From assembly GCA_948099385.1 (NCBI GenBank), contig CANUEZ040000207.1, forward strand, positions 1,550,001-1,614,000: DNA of 64,000 bases, written 5' to 3'. This DNA is from Fasciola hepatica. Its lineage: Eukaryota > Platyhelminthes > Trematoda > Plagiorchiida > Fasciolidae. Shown here in pieces: positions 11,516 through 22,625 of this stretch; within the stretch, counting starts at the first letter, position 1, and each line of letters opens with the position of its first letter. The translations under genes were made by a program, and so were the position numbers. The notes under the pieces are model-generated. The model had not been told where the DNA came from and made no database searches. It worked only from the letters and a program-made list of their open reading frames with translations.

Positions 11516-12330
11516 TAGTGAATGTCTCGCCACTTTCGTTTGATGAAGATTCTATCGCGTGTGAAGTATCCACTGAAAAGCCCCAACAGGTTATTCCTCA
11601 AGCTTCTTGCCAAATGGTTTTCGCACCTAATGGCATCCCTGCCGCGTGCAACTACGAAACTCATTTCCGCCAAAGTAGCACGAATCGAACACGTCACTAC
11701 GTTCAAATATCTGGTCTCCTTGATCCTCCCAAACGGTCACGCCAAACACGAAGTTACTTTACAAATTGCCGACGCAAAGGGAGGCATTTCTACAGCTACT
11801 CAATGCACTCTGGCTACAGAGCAAATTCAGTCTCCGAACCACAGAAACCCTACCAAGGTCTGCGAAATGTGACTATTAGGCGTGGAAGACTTCAGAAAAC
11901 TGTAAGTGTTTACCCGCTGGTGTTAGCGACTGGTCCTTGAAGTGACTCGTTGCGACGAGCCTTCAAACGGTGCTATTATAAAACACTGTCTTGAAATCAG
12001 AAATCTGTCAGTGTTTTTTCAGCACCGATGATCACAGTGATTTTGGACTATTCTAAGACTTTCGAATAAGGAGATCTTAGCATAGTGCCTCCCTCCTTTT
12101 GAGGGTCCTGTGTGGCGCTGTCGCCTTGGCGGTAGCTGAAAACATCGGTCTGTACCGGGGAATTAGAGGCTGAGTGATTAGAGCTCCAATTTGTCTACGG
12201 CCTGTGCAACCTGAAGCACGCGAATGAGTTCTGCTGTTCTCTGATCTCGCCCCCAAGCACTCCTCGTGGGCAGGTGCTATTCGTGACATCCGAGAAGCCA
12301 GCTTATCCTCTCCAGCAAGCTAACCGCGTA
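11516..12330 (+). pseudogene. LINE 3' part: RT C-terminal/connection region and tail, heavily mutated
   Basis: Plus-strand frames retain landmarks of LINE C-termini: 'IEHVTTFKYLVSLILPNGHA' matches the '..v.hFtYLGSl...dG' box, and later comes 'RWCLRLVLEVTRCDEPSN' (the '.CLR.i......vsN' box). Then follow 'RNLSVFFQHR' and, near 12.06-12.32 kb, a segment whose nucleotides align with the LINE tail at 41,280-41,560 (both end with a CCGGCTCATCCTCTCCA/GCAG-type sequence). Stops and shifts occur every few dozen codons. A 5'-truncated, old insertion. Confidence 0.55.
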
Positions 12331-12836
12331 CAAGTGAAGGGGGAGAAAGTCGGAACATTAGCGAACGAGAAAAGCGACCCAATCTCTGCGCCGTGCATAG
12401 GGGGTTACATTTCAACCGGTCTCCATTTTGTATTTGACAAGGGTAAAAAAAGTACATGCCACGAATAGTAGAGCGGAAATCGGATTTTTGGATTTTGTTT
12501 GTTTGCAAGCAAACGTCTAAATTTAGATACTAAAAACTTCGTTTTCGCCGTTATACAGAAACTTCCAAAAGAAAGTGCATGTCCTGGAGGCATAGCAAAT
12601 ATCGTGATCAAGAATAGACCAAATCTGACCCCAGCGAATAATGAGAAGCCGCTTCTTATCATCTTTTATTTGCATCGTGATACATAAAGTTACGCTCTGG
12701 CTGCTTCCCATCTAAGTGCTGTCTCTCATGATGTACGAACCCGTTGGTGGTCCATGGAAGCATTGAGAAACCGAATGAATGTGGTCATTGTGCCTACCGT
12801 TAAAATGTGGTAGAGCGCGGTGTTGTTCCAAATGAT
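12331..12836. other. Unassigned spacer between LINE tail and Gypsy RT
   Basis: Short frames only. It could be flanking DNA or eroded Gypsy RNase H/integrase sequence, because Gypsy pol lies just above on the minus strand. No motif supports this. Confidence 0.3.
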
Positions 12837-13133
12837 TTATATCATCAACCCCAGTTGTGTGCAATGGTGACTTTCTAGCTGCGAAAACGTAGTTGATTGC
12901 CATTCAAAATGCCGTACGAAAAACTCAACGTTCGACCCTAAACTCTTATTTCCGGAATCAGATAAACAATTGCGATTATTTGTGTACCCGTCCACCGGCA
13001 TCCGGGTGCCATTAGGTCGTGTTTGACAAAGATTTCCCACGAACTCCGGTAAGAACCTGCTCAAGTAGTTGATCATGCCGTTACAAAATGGAACACCTTC
13101 GACATCGGTTTGGGCCGGCATATCTTCAATCAA
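12837..13133 (-). pseudogene. pol: Gypsy pol fragment: RT thumb/RNase H border
   Basis: The minus frame opens with 'IEDMPAQTDVEGVPFCNGMI' and 'NYLSRFLPEF', the hallmark 'I..mp.PtdvkgvqrFlGmvNYL.rFlP' region after the palm of Gypsy reverse transcriptases. The RNase H part is degraded. It continues the RT fragment at 13,214-13,720 in the same orientation, with a break of about 80 bp. Non-functional. Confidence 0.75.
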
Positions 13134-13213
13134 GCTTACATTTTTCGGATCTAGTTTGATACCTTTGCTTGTGAGAACGTGGCCATGGAACTTGACTACT
13201 ATTTGACAAAATG

Positions 13214-13720
13214 TCAGCTTGTCGTGTTCCAGATAACTTCCATCACAGAAGCAGCGCTGCAGAAAAAGAATCGAACCTCCTTTTGTGCTCCCCGATATTT
13301 TTGGCGAAAAACTAGAATATCATCTGCAACGCATAGCAATCCAAGTGAGTTGTCTACTACTTCGCGAATCCTCTTTTGGAGTATTTCGCTCGATACCCTC
13401 AGGCTGAAAGGTGGCCGCCTCCAACAGTAGAGGTCATACAGAGTTTCAAAAGTGGTCAAATAATTTGAAGACTCATCCAACTCTAAATACTAAAACGCTG
13501 AATCCAGAACAACTCAAGTAAAGCAACGCGCGCTTGGTAATTCAGTAAGGATGTAGTTGAAAACAAATAACGAAAAGTCCTCTCGGCTGAGTGCTTTGTT
13601 TAGTGGTTTGGGACCAATACAAATGTGAAGTTCCCGGATGCTTTCGTCACGATCATAATTTGACTAGCCCGATTTGACGGCTGCTCACTTTTAACCAGGA
13701 CGTCTTCCAATATGAGGATG
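13214..13720 (-). pseudogene. pol: Gypsy pol fragment: RT fingers/palm
   Basis: 13,480-13,214 reads 'LTTFETLYDLYCWRRPPFSL' and 'VSSEILQKRI', then 'CVADDILVFRQKY', with VADD as the catalytic box. This fits the Gypsy palm 'sslTTFnTpfGRYrw.RlPFG..sApeiFq..m......g..vyvDDilv'. Upstream, 13,690-13,590 still shows traces of the 'MVVtKpsGklRiCiDpkpLNkal' region, frameshifted. A broken copy of the family represented by the protease at 14,006-14,389. Confidence 0.7.
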
Positions 13721-14005
13721 TCTAACCTTCAGGTCGTTCCCTAACTGAGTATGGAATACGATTTTTGGGTTATGCCACAGGTTTTGTACATGTACCTATA
13801 CATGTAATATCGCGATTTTTACAAGCTTTTCCAATTTCTCATTGAAAACAGAAGCCTATTTTTCTAAGTAATATTCTACGTTATCCAATATATGGATAAT
13901 TAATGAGCCTTAGTGGAATGACACCAAACCCAAATTTTCGATAGGATCACATCCGAGGATGAGAACCTAGTCCTGGTCGACCACAACAAAGTTCATGTGT
14001 AATAA

Positions 14006-14389
14006 CTAGTCATCCTTAGGAATGACGAGATTTAGCATTGCCTCACCCCTTGGATGAACCTCGTCACCATTCCACACAATGAGTCTTTTATGTGTTGGTT
14101 TCCATAAAATACTGGGCAGAGCTTTCGTAGGCATGATATTCACCGACGCCCCTGTGTCCAACTGGAAATCCACCTCTTCTGCTTTCACTAACACTTTGGC
14201 GATGACACCTCTTCGCTTAGTCGGCACTTGCACCCCATTCACTCGATCTGTGCTGTGATGATTTTGTTCTCTGTCCACAGTTTTCTTGAGGAAACTTTCT
14301 GACGCGAAAAGGATGAGCTCTCTACAGTTATCACAGGTTTTTATCCTGGACAGGACAGTTGTCTCTTCCCGCGAAGTGTAGTCTGCCAA
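14006..14389 (-). pseudogene. Gypsy aspartic protease region (retropepsin)
   Basis: A 127-codon minus frame contains 'EEVDFQLDTGASVNIMPTKA', the catalytic DTGA motif with the Gypsy-type 'v.fqlDTGA.vnvlp' context, then 'LIVWNGDEVHPRGEAMLNLV', the strand and flap region. Cys residues upstream (KTCDNCREL) may be the remains of a Gag zinc knuckle. The protease would cleave Gag-Pol. It sits immediately upstream of the RT pieces on the same strand, so 14.4-12.84 kb is one decayed pol. No LTR was identified. Confidence 0.75.
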
Positions 14390-17004
14390 AAAACTGACAC
14401 TCCATTTTTGGTTCCGTGTGTGCCTCTGTTATTCTGAATATGCCACGTGATTCAGATGCATTCCAAGTCTCTTTGCTTTTTTCGGCTGCTTCTTCGACTT
14501 TAAAGATGTCGAAGCACTATTGGAGTTATAATCACTGAATTTTCAACAGTCTTTATTCACCAGCATATCCAACTCACCCGGACAATTGGTTTGACGTCAA
14601 AATATGCGGAATCAATAACCAAGATGGTTGGAAAAGTGTGTTCGAGTAGAAAAGAAAAATGATATTCTCTGTAAAATACTACCATTCTGGATCACTCTTT
14701 GGTGAAACAATTCTGTTATATCTGATGGGTGCATATTTCACAAACATTCTTCAACCACTGACTTCATTCTAAGATTACTGTTATTTCCAAAGCATCCTTA
14801 CACCAGTCACTCAGCTAGTTTACTGTCATGATGTACCGACTATTTCAGGGACGTATCTGAAAAACTAGATTGGCCTACAAGCTGTCCAGATTCCTTAATA
14901 AAAAAGCTCGCGTTCTCCAAGTTACTTTGTTTTCGCCCTTTTTCCCATGTCTAGGTTAGCAACCTCAAGAATCGTTCTTCTGAAACTGTAATTGATTATT
15001 CTGATGTCGTAACTATTTGTCAAACTACGTCAACCGACGAGGAATTTAATAATCTATCTGATAATCTTCGGAACTGAACAATTTTCACCTCAACTTTTCC
15101 AAACATTCTGAAAGCATCTTCAGCCCCTTCAAACCATCTTTCCTAAATGACTAGTAAACTAAGAGCACTATCCTATTACACGGAGTTGAATCTATTAAGT
15201 ACTTTGGAGTGACGGTAAGTACTGATATTCTCATGTCAATTGTGTGCGCGAATTATGTTGACTTACATCTCAACTTCGATGGCTTAGCCAATTACACATG
15301 ACAGCCATGGACACACACTGTCTCTCGTGAGACAGATAGTAGTATAGCTATGTGGATGCGGAACTGTTATTTTTGTGATCATGATTACCAATTTTCCTAT
15401 TCTTTCTTCTGGTATCTTAATTTAAATGTCGTTACAATTTGCGGCATTGATAACATCAAAAATATTACGAGGTAGAAACAGAATCATTTTCGTATAGTTC
15501 GCTAGGAAGGAAAGGAAAAAGTGAATATGAAGTTAATGCAGAATTAACTAAAAGTACGCGGCTGATTTATCAGGACACTCGGTGGAGAACAGGATTGTTC
15601 TCGGTGTTTCACAACTAGCCTAATAGTGTACTATTGAATTAGCAAACAAATTCACAAATCCTCAAGCCTCACCAGGGTAGGAATATCTCAGCACATTTAT
15701 CTACCCCCTGTAGGACGATAGTGGCAGAAAAAGGTATTACACAATTGTATACTTGACTATCTGATCGCGAGTACACTTCATTCAGTCTGTCCCCTAATCT
15801 AGGGCGGCTATCTGCTTTCTGGCTACTGAAAACTGAAATTCGATGCATTTGGACCGTCATCGGACATATCCTTATTTGACAGACTATACATGTTCGATCC
15901 ATCCCGGTTTCTGCCTTGGAACTGTCTCGTTTTATTAGTGTTGAACACAAGGAATATATAGGATGCTCATCAAAGTATCTAGTCGTTGAACGATTTTCAT
16001 TGGTTTTGATTGATATGAGCGACCAAACCTCGAGACTTAAACACCTCTGATGGAATTCACCTCACATTCTGTTGATCCACACCATTGACCAGTTATACTC
16101 TCGCTCGAGATTTCGTTGCCCCAAGCGTTGAGCTCGGTACTGGGCAGGCGTTGAAGCATAGCCTGTCATCAAGACTAAGCCGTTTATCGAACAATTCAGC
16201 AGACCACACTCTCACTGCATATGCTACTGATTACAATGTATAAAATTCCGAAACCCTGAGCCAATCTATGTGACAAGTACGATCGGAGCATGAAGTAATT
16301 TTTCATATCAGATTTTCAGTTTATCATCACGAAGAGTAATAATCCGGAGGAATATTGCCATTTTCAATTTCATTTCACGGGACAAATGGCGTAAATTAGT
16401 TTCATTGCTCTATCATGTAGTGTTGATGTTATGTTAACTCCTTTCGAGTTTTACTTGTGGCTCTTTGGGAGTTCGTTCCTGAAAACTCCTCACAGAGACG
16501 CTTCCTGAGGGAGCCGAAAATGTTCAATTACTTAGTAGCTATCTCGACTCCCAAGGGATGCTTGACATTACAAACAAAGGTAATGGTATTATCTAAAATA
16601 TCGACCTTCAACTATCCAACAGTCTCAGGCGTTTCCCTGGGTTTATTAACTACCATTGTCGTTTTACTACATCTGCTCGTTGAGCATGCATCCACAATAT
16701 CCCCTTTACATTTGTTGGTTAGTTATAGTCATCTAAGCGGCACATCTCCCGCCAACCTAAATCTTACAATGCACTACGAAATTTCCTAACCGATATCGCC
16801 CGTACAAAGTTATTTTATTCACCCTCTTGATCTCCTATGTTCGATCAATCCAAACAGTCTATATTCTTAACGATCGCCGTAACAGGTCACCTATTCAAGG
16901 CCATAGTCGATTGTATTTCGCTTTTCAAGCGTGGCTACTGTATTCTAAGTAGTGTTTTTGTAATTTTGGTTGATGATACTTGAAATTTTGGTTTGCGTTT
17001 ACAG
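14390..17004. other. Unassigned spacer
   Basis: 14.40-14.55 kb may hold the eroded end of Gypsy gag (basic, Cys-containing in minus translation). The rest shows only short frames (15,669-15,950 minus and 16,457-16,789 plus have no motif) and no repeat shared with the rest of the window. Confidence 0.35.
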
Positions 17005-17091
17005 CCACGGTGACACTGGGCATGCGAGCTGAACCACAGCCACCAGCTTCTATGAGTTATGTGAAAGTGCTAAAAAATTCTACTTTTACCG
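17005..17091 (+). CDS. Candidate host exon (87 nt, phase 1-1), unknown protein
   Basis: The block is bounded by GTTTGCGTTTACAG (good 3' splice site) and ACCG/GTAAGC (good 5' splice site). The frame is open throughout and reads TVTLGMRAEPQPPASMSYVK then VLKNSTFT. Both borders are in phase 1, as expected for a symmetric internal exon. The peptide suggests an extracellular or beta-rich segment but I recognise no family. Adjacent exons were not found, so the gene may have long introns or this may be chance. Confidence 0.35.
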
Positions 17092-19400
17092 GTAAGCAAC
17101 ATACGCGAAACTTTCCCGAATATTTTCAACTCGCAGAATGCATTTACCAAACAATTTACAGAAATCAACACATCTTATTTTGAACTTGCAGAAAGTACCT
17201 GTTTATTGGTTCATACTTGTGTACCTTTCGCCCATTTAGTTTAGAAATAAATCCAACTAAATTACACACAGATGGTGCTGTGGAATGCGAAAGGGATAAC
17301 AAAATTGCAGTTAAGTAGATCAATAAGATCGACATTCCAGCAGCTCTTATTGCTTTCAACGAAACCGTTTTGGAAATGATAGCATTCGTTCGGTTCACCG
17401 TACAAGAAATACTATTGGCTGATCGTTGGCGATAGACACATGATACCAACAGTGTGTGGAACAGTGAAGCAGTCTGGAATCTTAAGAACAGCAACTGACC
17501 AACTGGTTCAAGATTTACTCTAAACTGTTTGATGCAACTGATCAGTCGTGTTGTGACGCTAATTCATGTAGCATGGACTTTCGTTCGTGGTTCATTCAAA
17601 CCACAAGCAGGTAGCTCCGCGTGTGACTGATATCGATCAACCACTTTCGTCCGATCGACACATGCTTAAGGTTGCGTGTGCTGTACGCTGATCCGGAACA
17701 CAAGTTCTGCTGTGCATACGTATTTTCGTTCTGTTTACTGAGTTTTGGACACAACAGGTCGCATAGGATGAAAGGAAGTCACCGAGTATTCTGTGAACAT
17801 GGCTCTAATTTGTATGACGTGCCATTGTGGTTAAAAGCTATAGTAGAATCAATTGAATGAACATGAGTAAACTAGCTTCCTCGTAGTAACCAGTTATTGA
17901 TCGTAGGAATTCGTGAACCAATAATCTCACCACGTCAACATGTGTGCTTATGCGCGAACAGTCCATTTTTAAATTAGCAGTTTCCCACGGATAAATCGGG
18001 GTTCATGAGAACACTACGTGGGCTGATGTCAATCTATCAATACTTCTATACAATTTGGTACACGCAACTAACTGCGGGGCCCTTAGTGGCTTAGAAACAG
18101 GATTGCTCTTGATAAAAATCTAAGTGAATGGGGTAAAAACAACCTGGCTGTTATGAGTCAGCCAAAACCACGACAAAATCTATTGTCACCCTTAAATGTA
18201 CTTTAGGTCGTTGTCCTTGCTCGGTTGGCGAGAATTAATTGCAGCACCCCTACTTCTGGTGCAGCAACTGCATGTATTTTGTGAGTAGAAATAAATATCG
18301 TCTGCTTTGATAATCAAATCGAACGCAATCCTCTCATACACAGGTGGATTTTACCTGTGAAACTGTGCCTATGTAGAAAAAGGTCCAGATGTGCAAGGTG
18401 CTATTGATTGTGCACGGACAATTGTTTCACAAAAGTTGCATGTGTGGGAAAGATACTACCAAGTGTGTAAGTGGTTACGCAGTTTCAACTCATTGAATCA
18501 GTAAGATCAGTATGCTATCGGCAGCTCTTATTTTTACGGGAAAATCATATAGAAAATATTCAGACTTGTTAGGCCCCGATGACTACTGAACTCGGTTATT
18601 CGACCATCCGGTTGCGCGCACATTGCTGATTACTTCTAAGTATAAGAGTTCTTATATCCTGAGTCACTTCACACCCATAAAAATAATGTTCCTGACCATG
18701 GCACATGAGGAATTACAAATCACAAAATAGAATGCTATCACAATATGGACTATTTAAAATTTTCCAACCAAACTTCTGATCTACACATTACTCTTAAATG
18801 TTAGCTTTCTTACATCTGTTTTCCAAAACGTTTGTCCTAGTGGAGAGGTACTGTGATTCTGTTGTTTCGGCATTACTCCATTTCTAACCGTTAGTTCTGG
18901 GAATGTCCTATCTACCACGAATGGGCTCTCCCAAAAAGTTTTTTCCTGGTGAAATACTTCAAACAGTTAACAAATACAGTAGTGTATAAATGGGAGCATG
19001 TGTACAACCGCAGAAAGCGGTGGCGTAGTAAACGCGCCACGTGCCCCGGTAGCCGTGTACCCGTGGCATGTGGCATCTATAAAATATCTCTACAGAGTGT
19101 TAAAAAATAGAATGGAGAGAGTATGTATATGTAATCCATAGAAGTATAGATTGTCATAGATGCGACAACGGCAACGGTTCAACGGGTTGCTTTGCTCACA
19201 CAGTTCCGTTTTCAATAAGCAATTTTCTAGAGCGCCGGAGGTCAACAGAGCGGTCTGCGTAATTTCTTGTTATTATTGCTTCGCAGGCCGTCATTGGATC
19301 TATGTGGTGACCCTATCGACTACGTCATAAAGGATGGCACTGCTGAAAGTCACTAATGTGAACAGAGCCGGGACTTTTTTTGATATTCTGTTTTCAGGTT
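17092..19400. other. Unassigned spacer (part 1)
   Basis: No domain-bearing frame, repeat or RNA gene recognised. Frames at 17,165-17,494 (minus) and 17,672-17,860 (plus) lack motifs or splice context. Confidence 0.35.
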
Positions 19401-21640
19401 TCTCGTTGTATGAGCAGTATGCTGGGGTATGCAACTGTATGTGAACTGACAGTAGAAAAAATATTGAGACGGAAAGAGAAACCGTTCTTCGGTATGTCTG
19501 ATATTGAAAGTCAAACCATTTATTTCTACTAGCCTTTTAAGTATACTCGATTGTTGTAACCTTCGAAATAGCGATGTTGACAGTTGTAGTATATGGAAGT
19601 CACTACATTACCACAATCGGATCAGTGATAGGTTGCCCGAAGGATGGCTTGATTTAAAGAATGAGATGATCCGTCACGAAATGAAATCCTCACGGGAAAT
19701 ATACTCATCGGGAAAAGTCGTGTTTATTATTGTTTTGTATCCATGATGCTCTCAACATTTTGGTAAGAAACCATCCATAGTTAGTATTCAGCGTCTCGGT
19801 AAAGCAATATGTTCCTAGTCGGTCGCATTGCACAAACCACGAGCAACGACAGTGACTTCGTCCGAACTAGACACAGGACAAGTAAAAGCCCATTTCTGAA
19901 TAGGAAAATATTCACGAAGTTCATAGAAGAAAACAAGGAAAAAAGGCTCGCACTAAGGAACCATGATTACTTTAGGAGCATTGTCGTTCTCGCGGTCATT
20001 ATGGTTATCGATTCTATTGATACTGGTCCATCATAGCATGAAATCTTTCTGTCGACGTCGTTCGACCAAGTGATCCCGATCCTCGTCCTTACCAGAAATC
20101 TTGAAAGATCCCAAACCGGATAACAGGTGAGCGGGGCAGGTTGTATCCTAGCTGGTATCTTTCTGTGTTTTTGAGATCTTGACTATTACAGAAATGCACA
20201 TGAAAACCTTCAACTCGGACCCAATAAACAATCGGTTCACGGTGGTTGGTTCCTCAGATTTAACAAAGATCAGTGACTAAATGGATGGGATACTTGCAAC
20301 ATGACGATGTTGAAATAATCGAATGTGTTCCGGTTGCTTTGGGTTGGATTTCCGTGGCATGGTGTTTGAACACACCTAATGTGTCATAATTTACTTTTGG
20401 GAACGTTGCACATAGAAATCTAGCGTAACAGATGTGAGTGGTTGGTGGGTAAAAATGAATGCGGTTCGTTTTTGATGACTTCAGCCAGTGCAACTACTCG
20501 ACGTTCATGTGAACTGCATACCCGAGTATCACGAGACATGAACACACGTCAATCTGTGCATGTATGGACAACGATGAAATGAGTCAGCTGTGCAAAGTGC
20601 TATGTTGCACGAAATGTACATGCACCAAACAATGTGGATTGTGACTGGTCGTACTGAAATTTAGCGTGGTGTATGGAACCGAGAAATGTTGCTAGAACTG
20701 TAAATCTTCATTGAACTGAAACTGCTTTTTAATTCTCCACGGTGATCATGGAGCCAGTTAACATTTGTCATACGAGCTTCACTGAGCTACTGTGGCAAAC
20801 TAGTGTCATATTTATACCACAGTCTGGGGTGAGCATCAACCTGAACCATATCTATGCTCTTACTTCACTTTGGAATATTGTTTCCTTGTCGCACTGGATA
20901 TCGGAATAAATTGTTGATGAAAATAACTCAAAAACCTGGTATATGTCAATTAGAGATTACTTTCCGCCACAGAAGTAGGCCGATCGAGATCAATTATGTT
21001 ATTATAGAGACTGCTAGTGAATCATAAATCATTTGCCGTAATGCAGATTATATTGATTTCAACATATTTTTCACTGTGAAATCCATAGTTCATTTGATAC
21101 ACTTGTAGTAGCTCTATAGGAAAAAAAAGAATTATTGATATGTGCTAGGATATGTTATTAAACCAAAATATACTCGGATAAGATAAACATGAGGTGGCTT
21201 CCATCTTTCTAGTCATTACCAGTGAACAGTTAAGGAACGGAGCACATAGGCAATCGATGCTTCGAAAGAGAATATCGTGGCTTTCAGTCAGGTGCTCTAA
21301 CATCAGTCGAGTTGGATATCTACGATTGCAACATGGATCCCACATAGATGTAGAAGCACTAAAAAGGAACAGCGTATGCGAAAATACGCATTTAGCCGTA
21401 CATGCCAAAGACTTTCACAATACGAATCAGAGAGAACACATCCCGGTAAACACGTTCCGGCTCGTCAAGAAGTGTTCATCAATTTAATGTAGTAATAAAA
21501 ATTATGTACAATAGAAAATTTAAAAAAATGTGGGACTGTGGACAATGCATTCCCCGTTTCATGTCCGCAACAGCCTATGCTATATGAGTTATGAAAATGA
21601 AAGAGTGAGCCGAACTTGGTCTCTCGAATTTCCCCTAAAT
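19401..21640. other. Unassigned spacer (part 2)
   Basis: AT-rich sequence with only short frames. The plus frame at 21,194-21,487 has a vague resemblance to GIY-YIG endonuclease tails (basic, His-rich) but no YIG motif, so it is not called. Confidence 0.35.
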
Positions 21641-22190
21641 ATATAATGGTTTAATTGTTGGTAAGTTACATAGATATATACATATATATAATATATAAAG
21701 TTGCTTTTCTCGACCATAATTGGTTTTTTGCACGCTTTACTTGGCTTTCGGTGATGTTCGATGAACTTTTCGGGATAATCATTGGCCAGCAACGTCCTTT
21801 TTATGAACTCCTCTTTTTGCGCTTGATCTCCGGTGCAGATTTTCTCTGATCTGTTGAAGAGAGTTCGAACTAATCCACGTTTGTAGGCCATTGGGGCAAA
21901 GCTAGGGGATTTTAAACAGCGATTGCTCCAAGTCTTTTTGCGATAAACACTCCGTTGCAAAGTTCCATCCGGACATCTGGTTACTAGAATATCTAAAAAA
22001 GGTGGACTATTAGCACATTCTTCTTCGTGAGTAACAGATTAGAATGAATAGAGCTTATGGTGGTAATAAAAGGATGGAAACGTCCCTCTTTCGAAAACAC
22101 TAAAATATCATCAACATCTTACCACTTGAAGGTGACCATGTATTTAATCAAATGAATGGGAATCTCAATTTATTCATAAAGTTTTCATAC
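21641..22190 (-). pseudogene. Penelope-like RT palm/thumb segment, inverted relative to adjacent endonuclease
   Basis: Read on the minus strand from about 22,190 down, the sequence retains PLE RT motif C and what follows. A degraded 'DVDDILVFSKEGRFHPF' comes first (YVDD box, tyrosine lost to a stop), then remains of the 'PFLDiLvtR.pDGTl' segment. Next is 'QRSVYRKKTWSNRC' with 'APMAYKRGLVRTLFNRSEKI' (thumb) and 'LANDYPEKFIEHH'. These correspond to residues about 505-635 of the intact PLE here. It stops at about 21,700 in AT-rich sequence. Stops and shifts make it dead. The endonuclease of apparently the same insertion lies at 22,200-22,625 on the plus strand. Confidence 0.7.
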
Positions 22191-22199
22191 GCAGCGGCT

Positions 22200-22625
22200 C
22201 AACTACGTTTGTTGCAGACCACCAAAAGGTGAAGTTTCCAAAGTCAGTCAAACAATCTTGTCGATCCCAATGTTTGGCATGTGGTCTATCAGTTCACTCG
22301 CTGCTGCGGTGACGCACACATTGGCAGAACGGATAACTTCTTGGTTCAACGAGTGTCTGAGCACACACTCAAATGGTTGGCAAAATCCATGGTGGAACCC
22401 ACTGCGGTCGCACAGAATGAAATCGAATCTCCGGCTTCTTCGATTGCGAGACACTTAATTGCATCAGGTCATGAGATTGACCGGACTAAATCCGTCACGG
22501 TTATACTGTGCAATCCGAAGTCGAAGCTGGCGGCATTCTGCGAAGCGATGCTCATCATGATGCATCAGTCGGCGCTTTTTGTACAAAAACGACTGAAAAA
22601 ATATATTTGTTCACCTTGGCACTAA
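22200..22625 (+). pseudogene. Penelope-like GIY-YIG endonuclease fragment
   Basis: The plus frame contains 'VYQFTRCCGDAHIGRTDNFL' (GIY-YIG core: C-x-C-G and (Y)IGR, with the tyrosine replaced by H), 'QRVSEHTLKWLAK' and 'IARHLIASGHEIDRTKSVTV'. It ends with 'CEAMLIMMHQSALFVQKRL', the conserved 'aEA..i....P.LcvQKrl' C-terminus. The enzyme nicks the target DNA for priming. It faces away from the RT fragment immediately to its left. A stop upstream and lost core residues show it is inactive. Confidence 0.72.

Noticed and set aside
21194..21487. Plus frame as GIY-YIG endonuclease tail
   Set aside because: No YIG or conserved Arg/Glu motif; similarity limited to basic His-rich composition.
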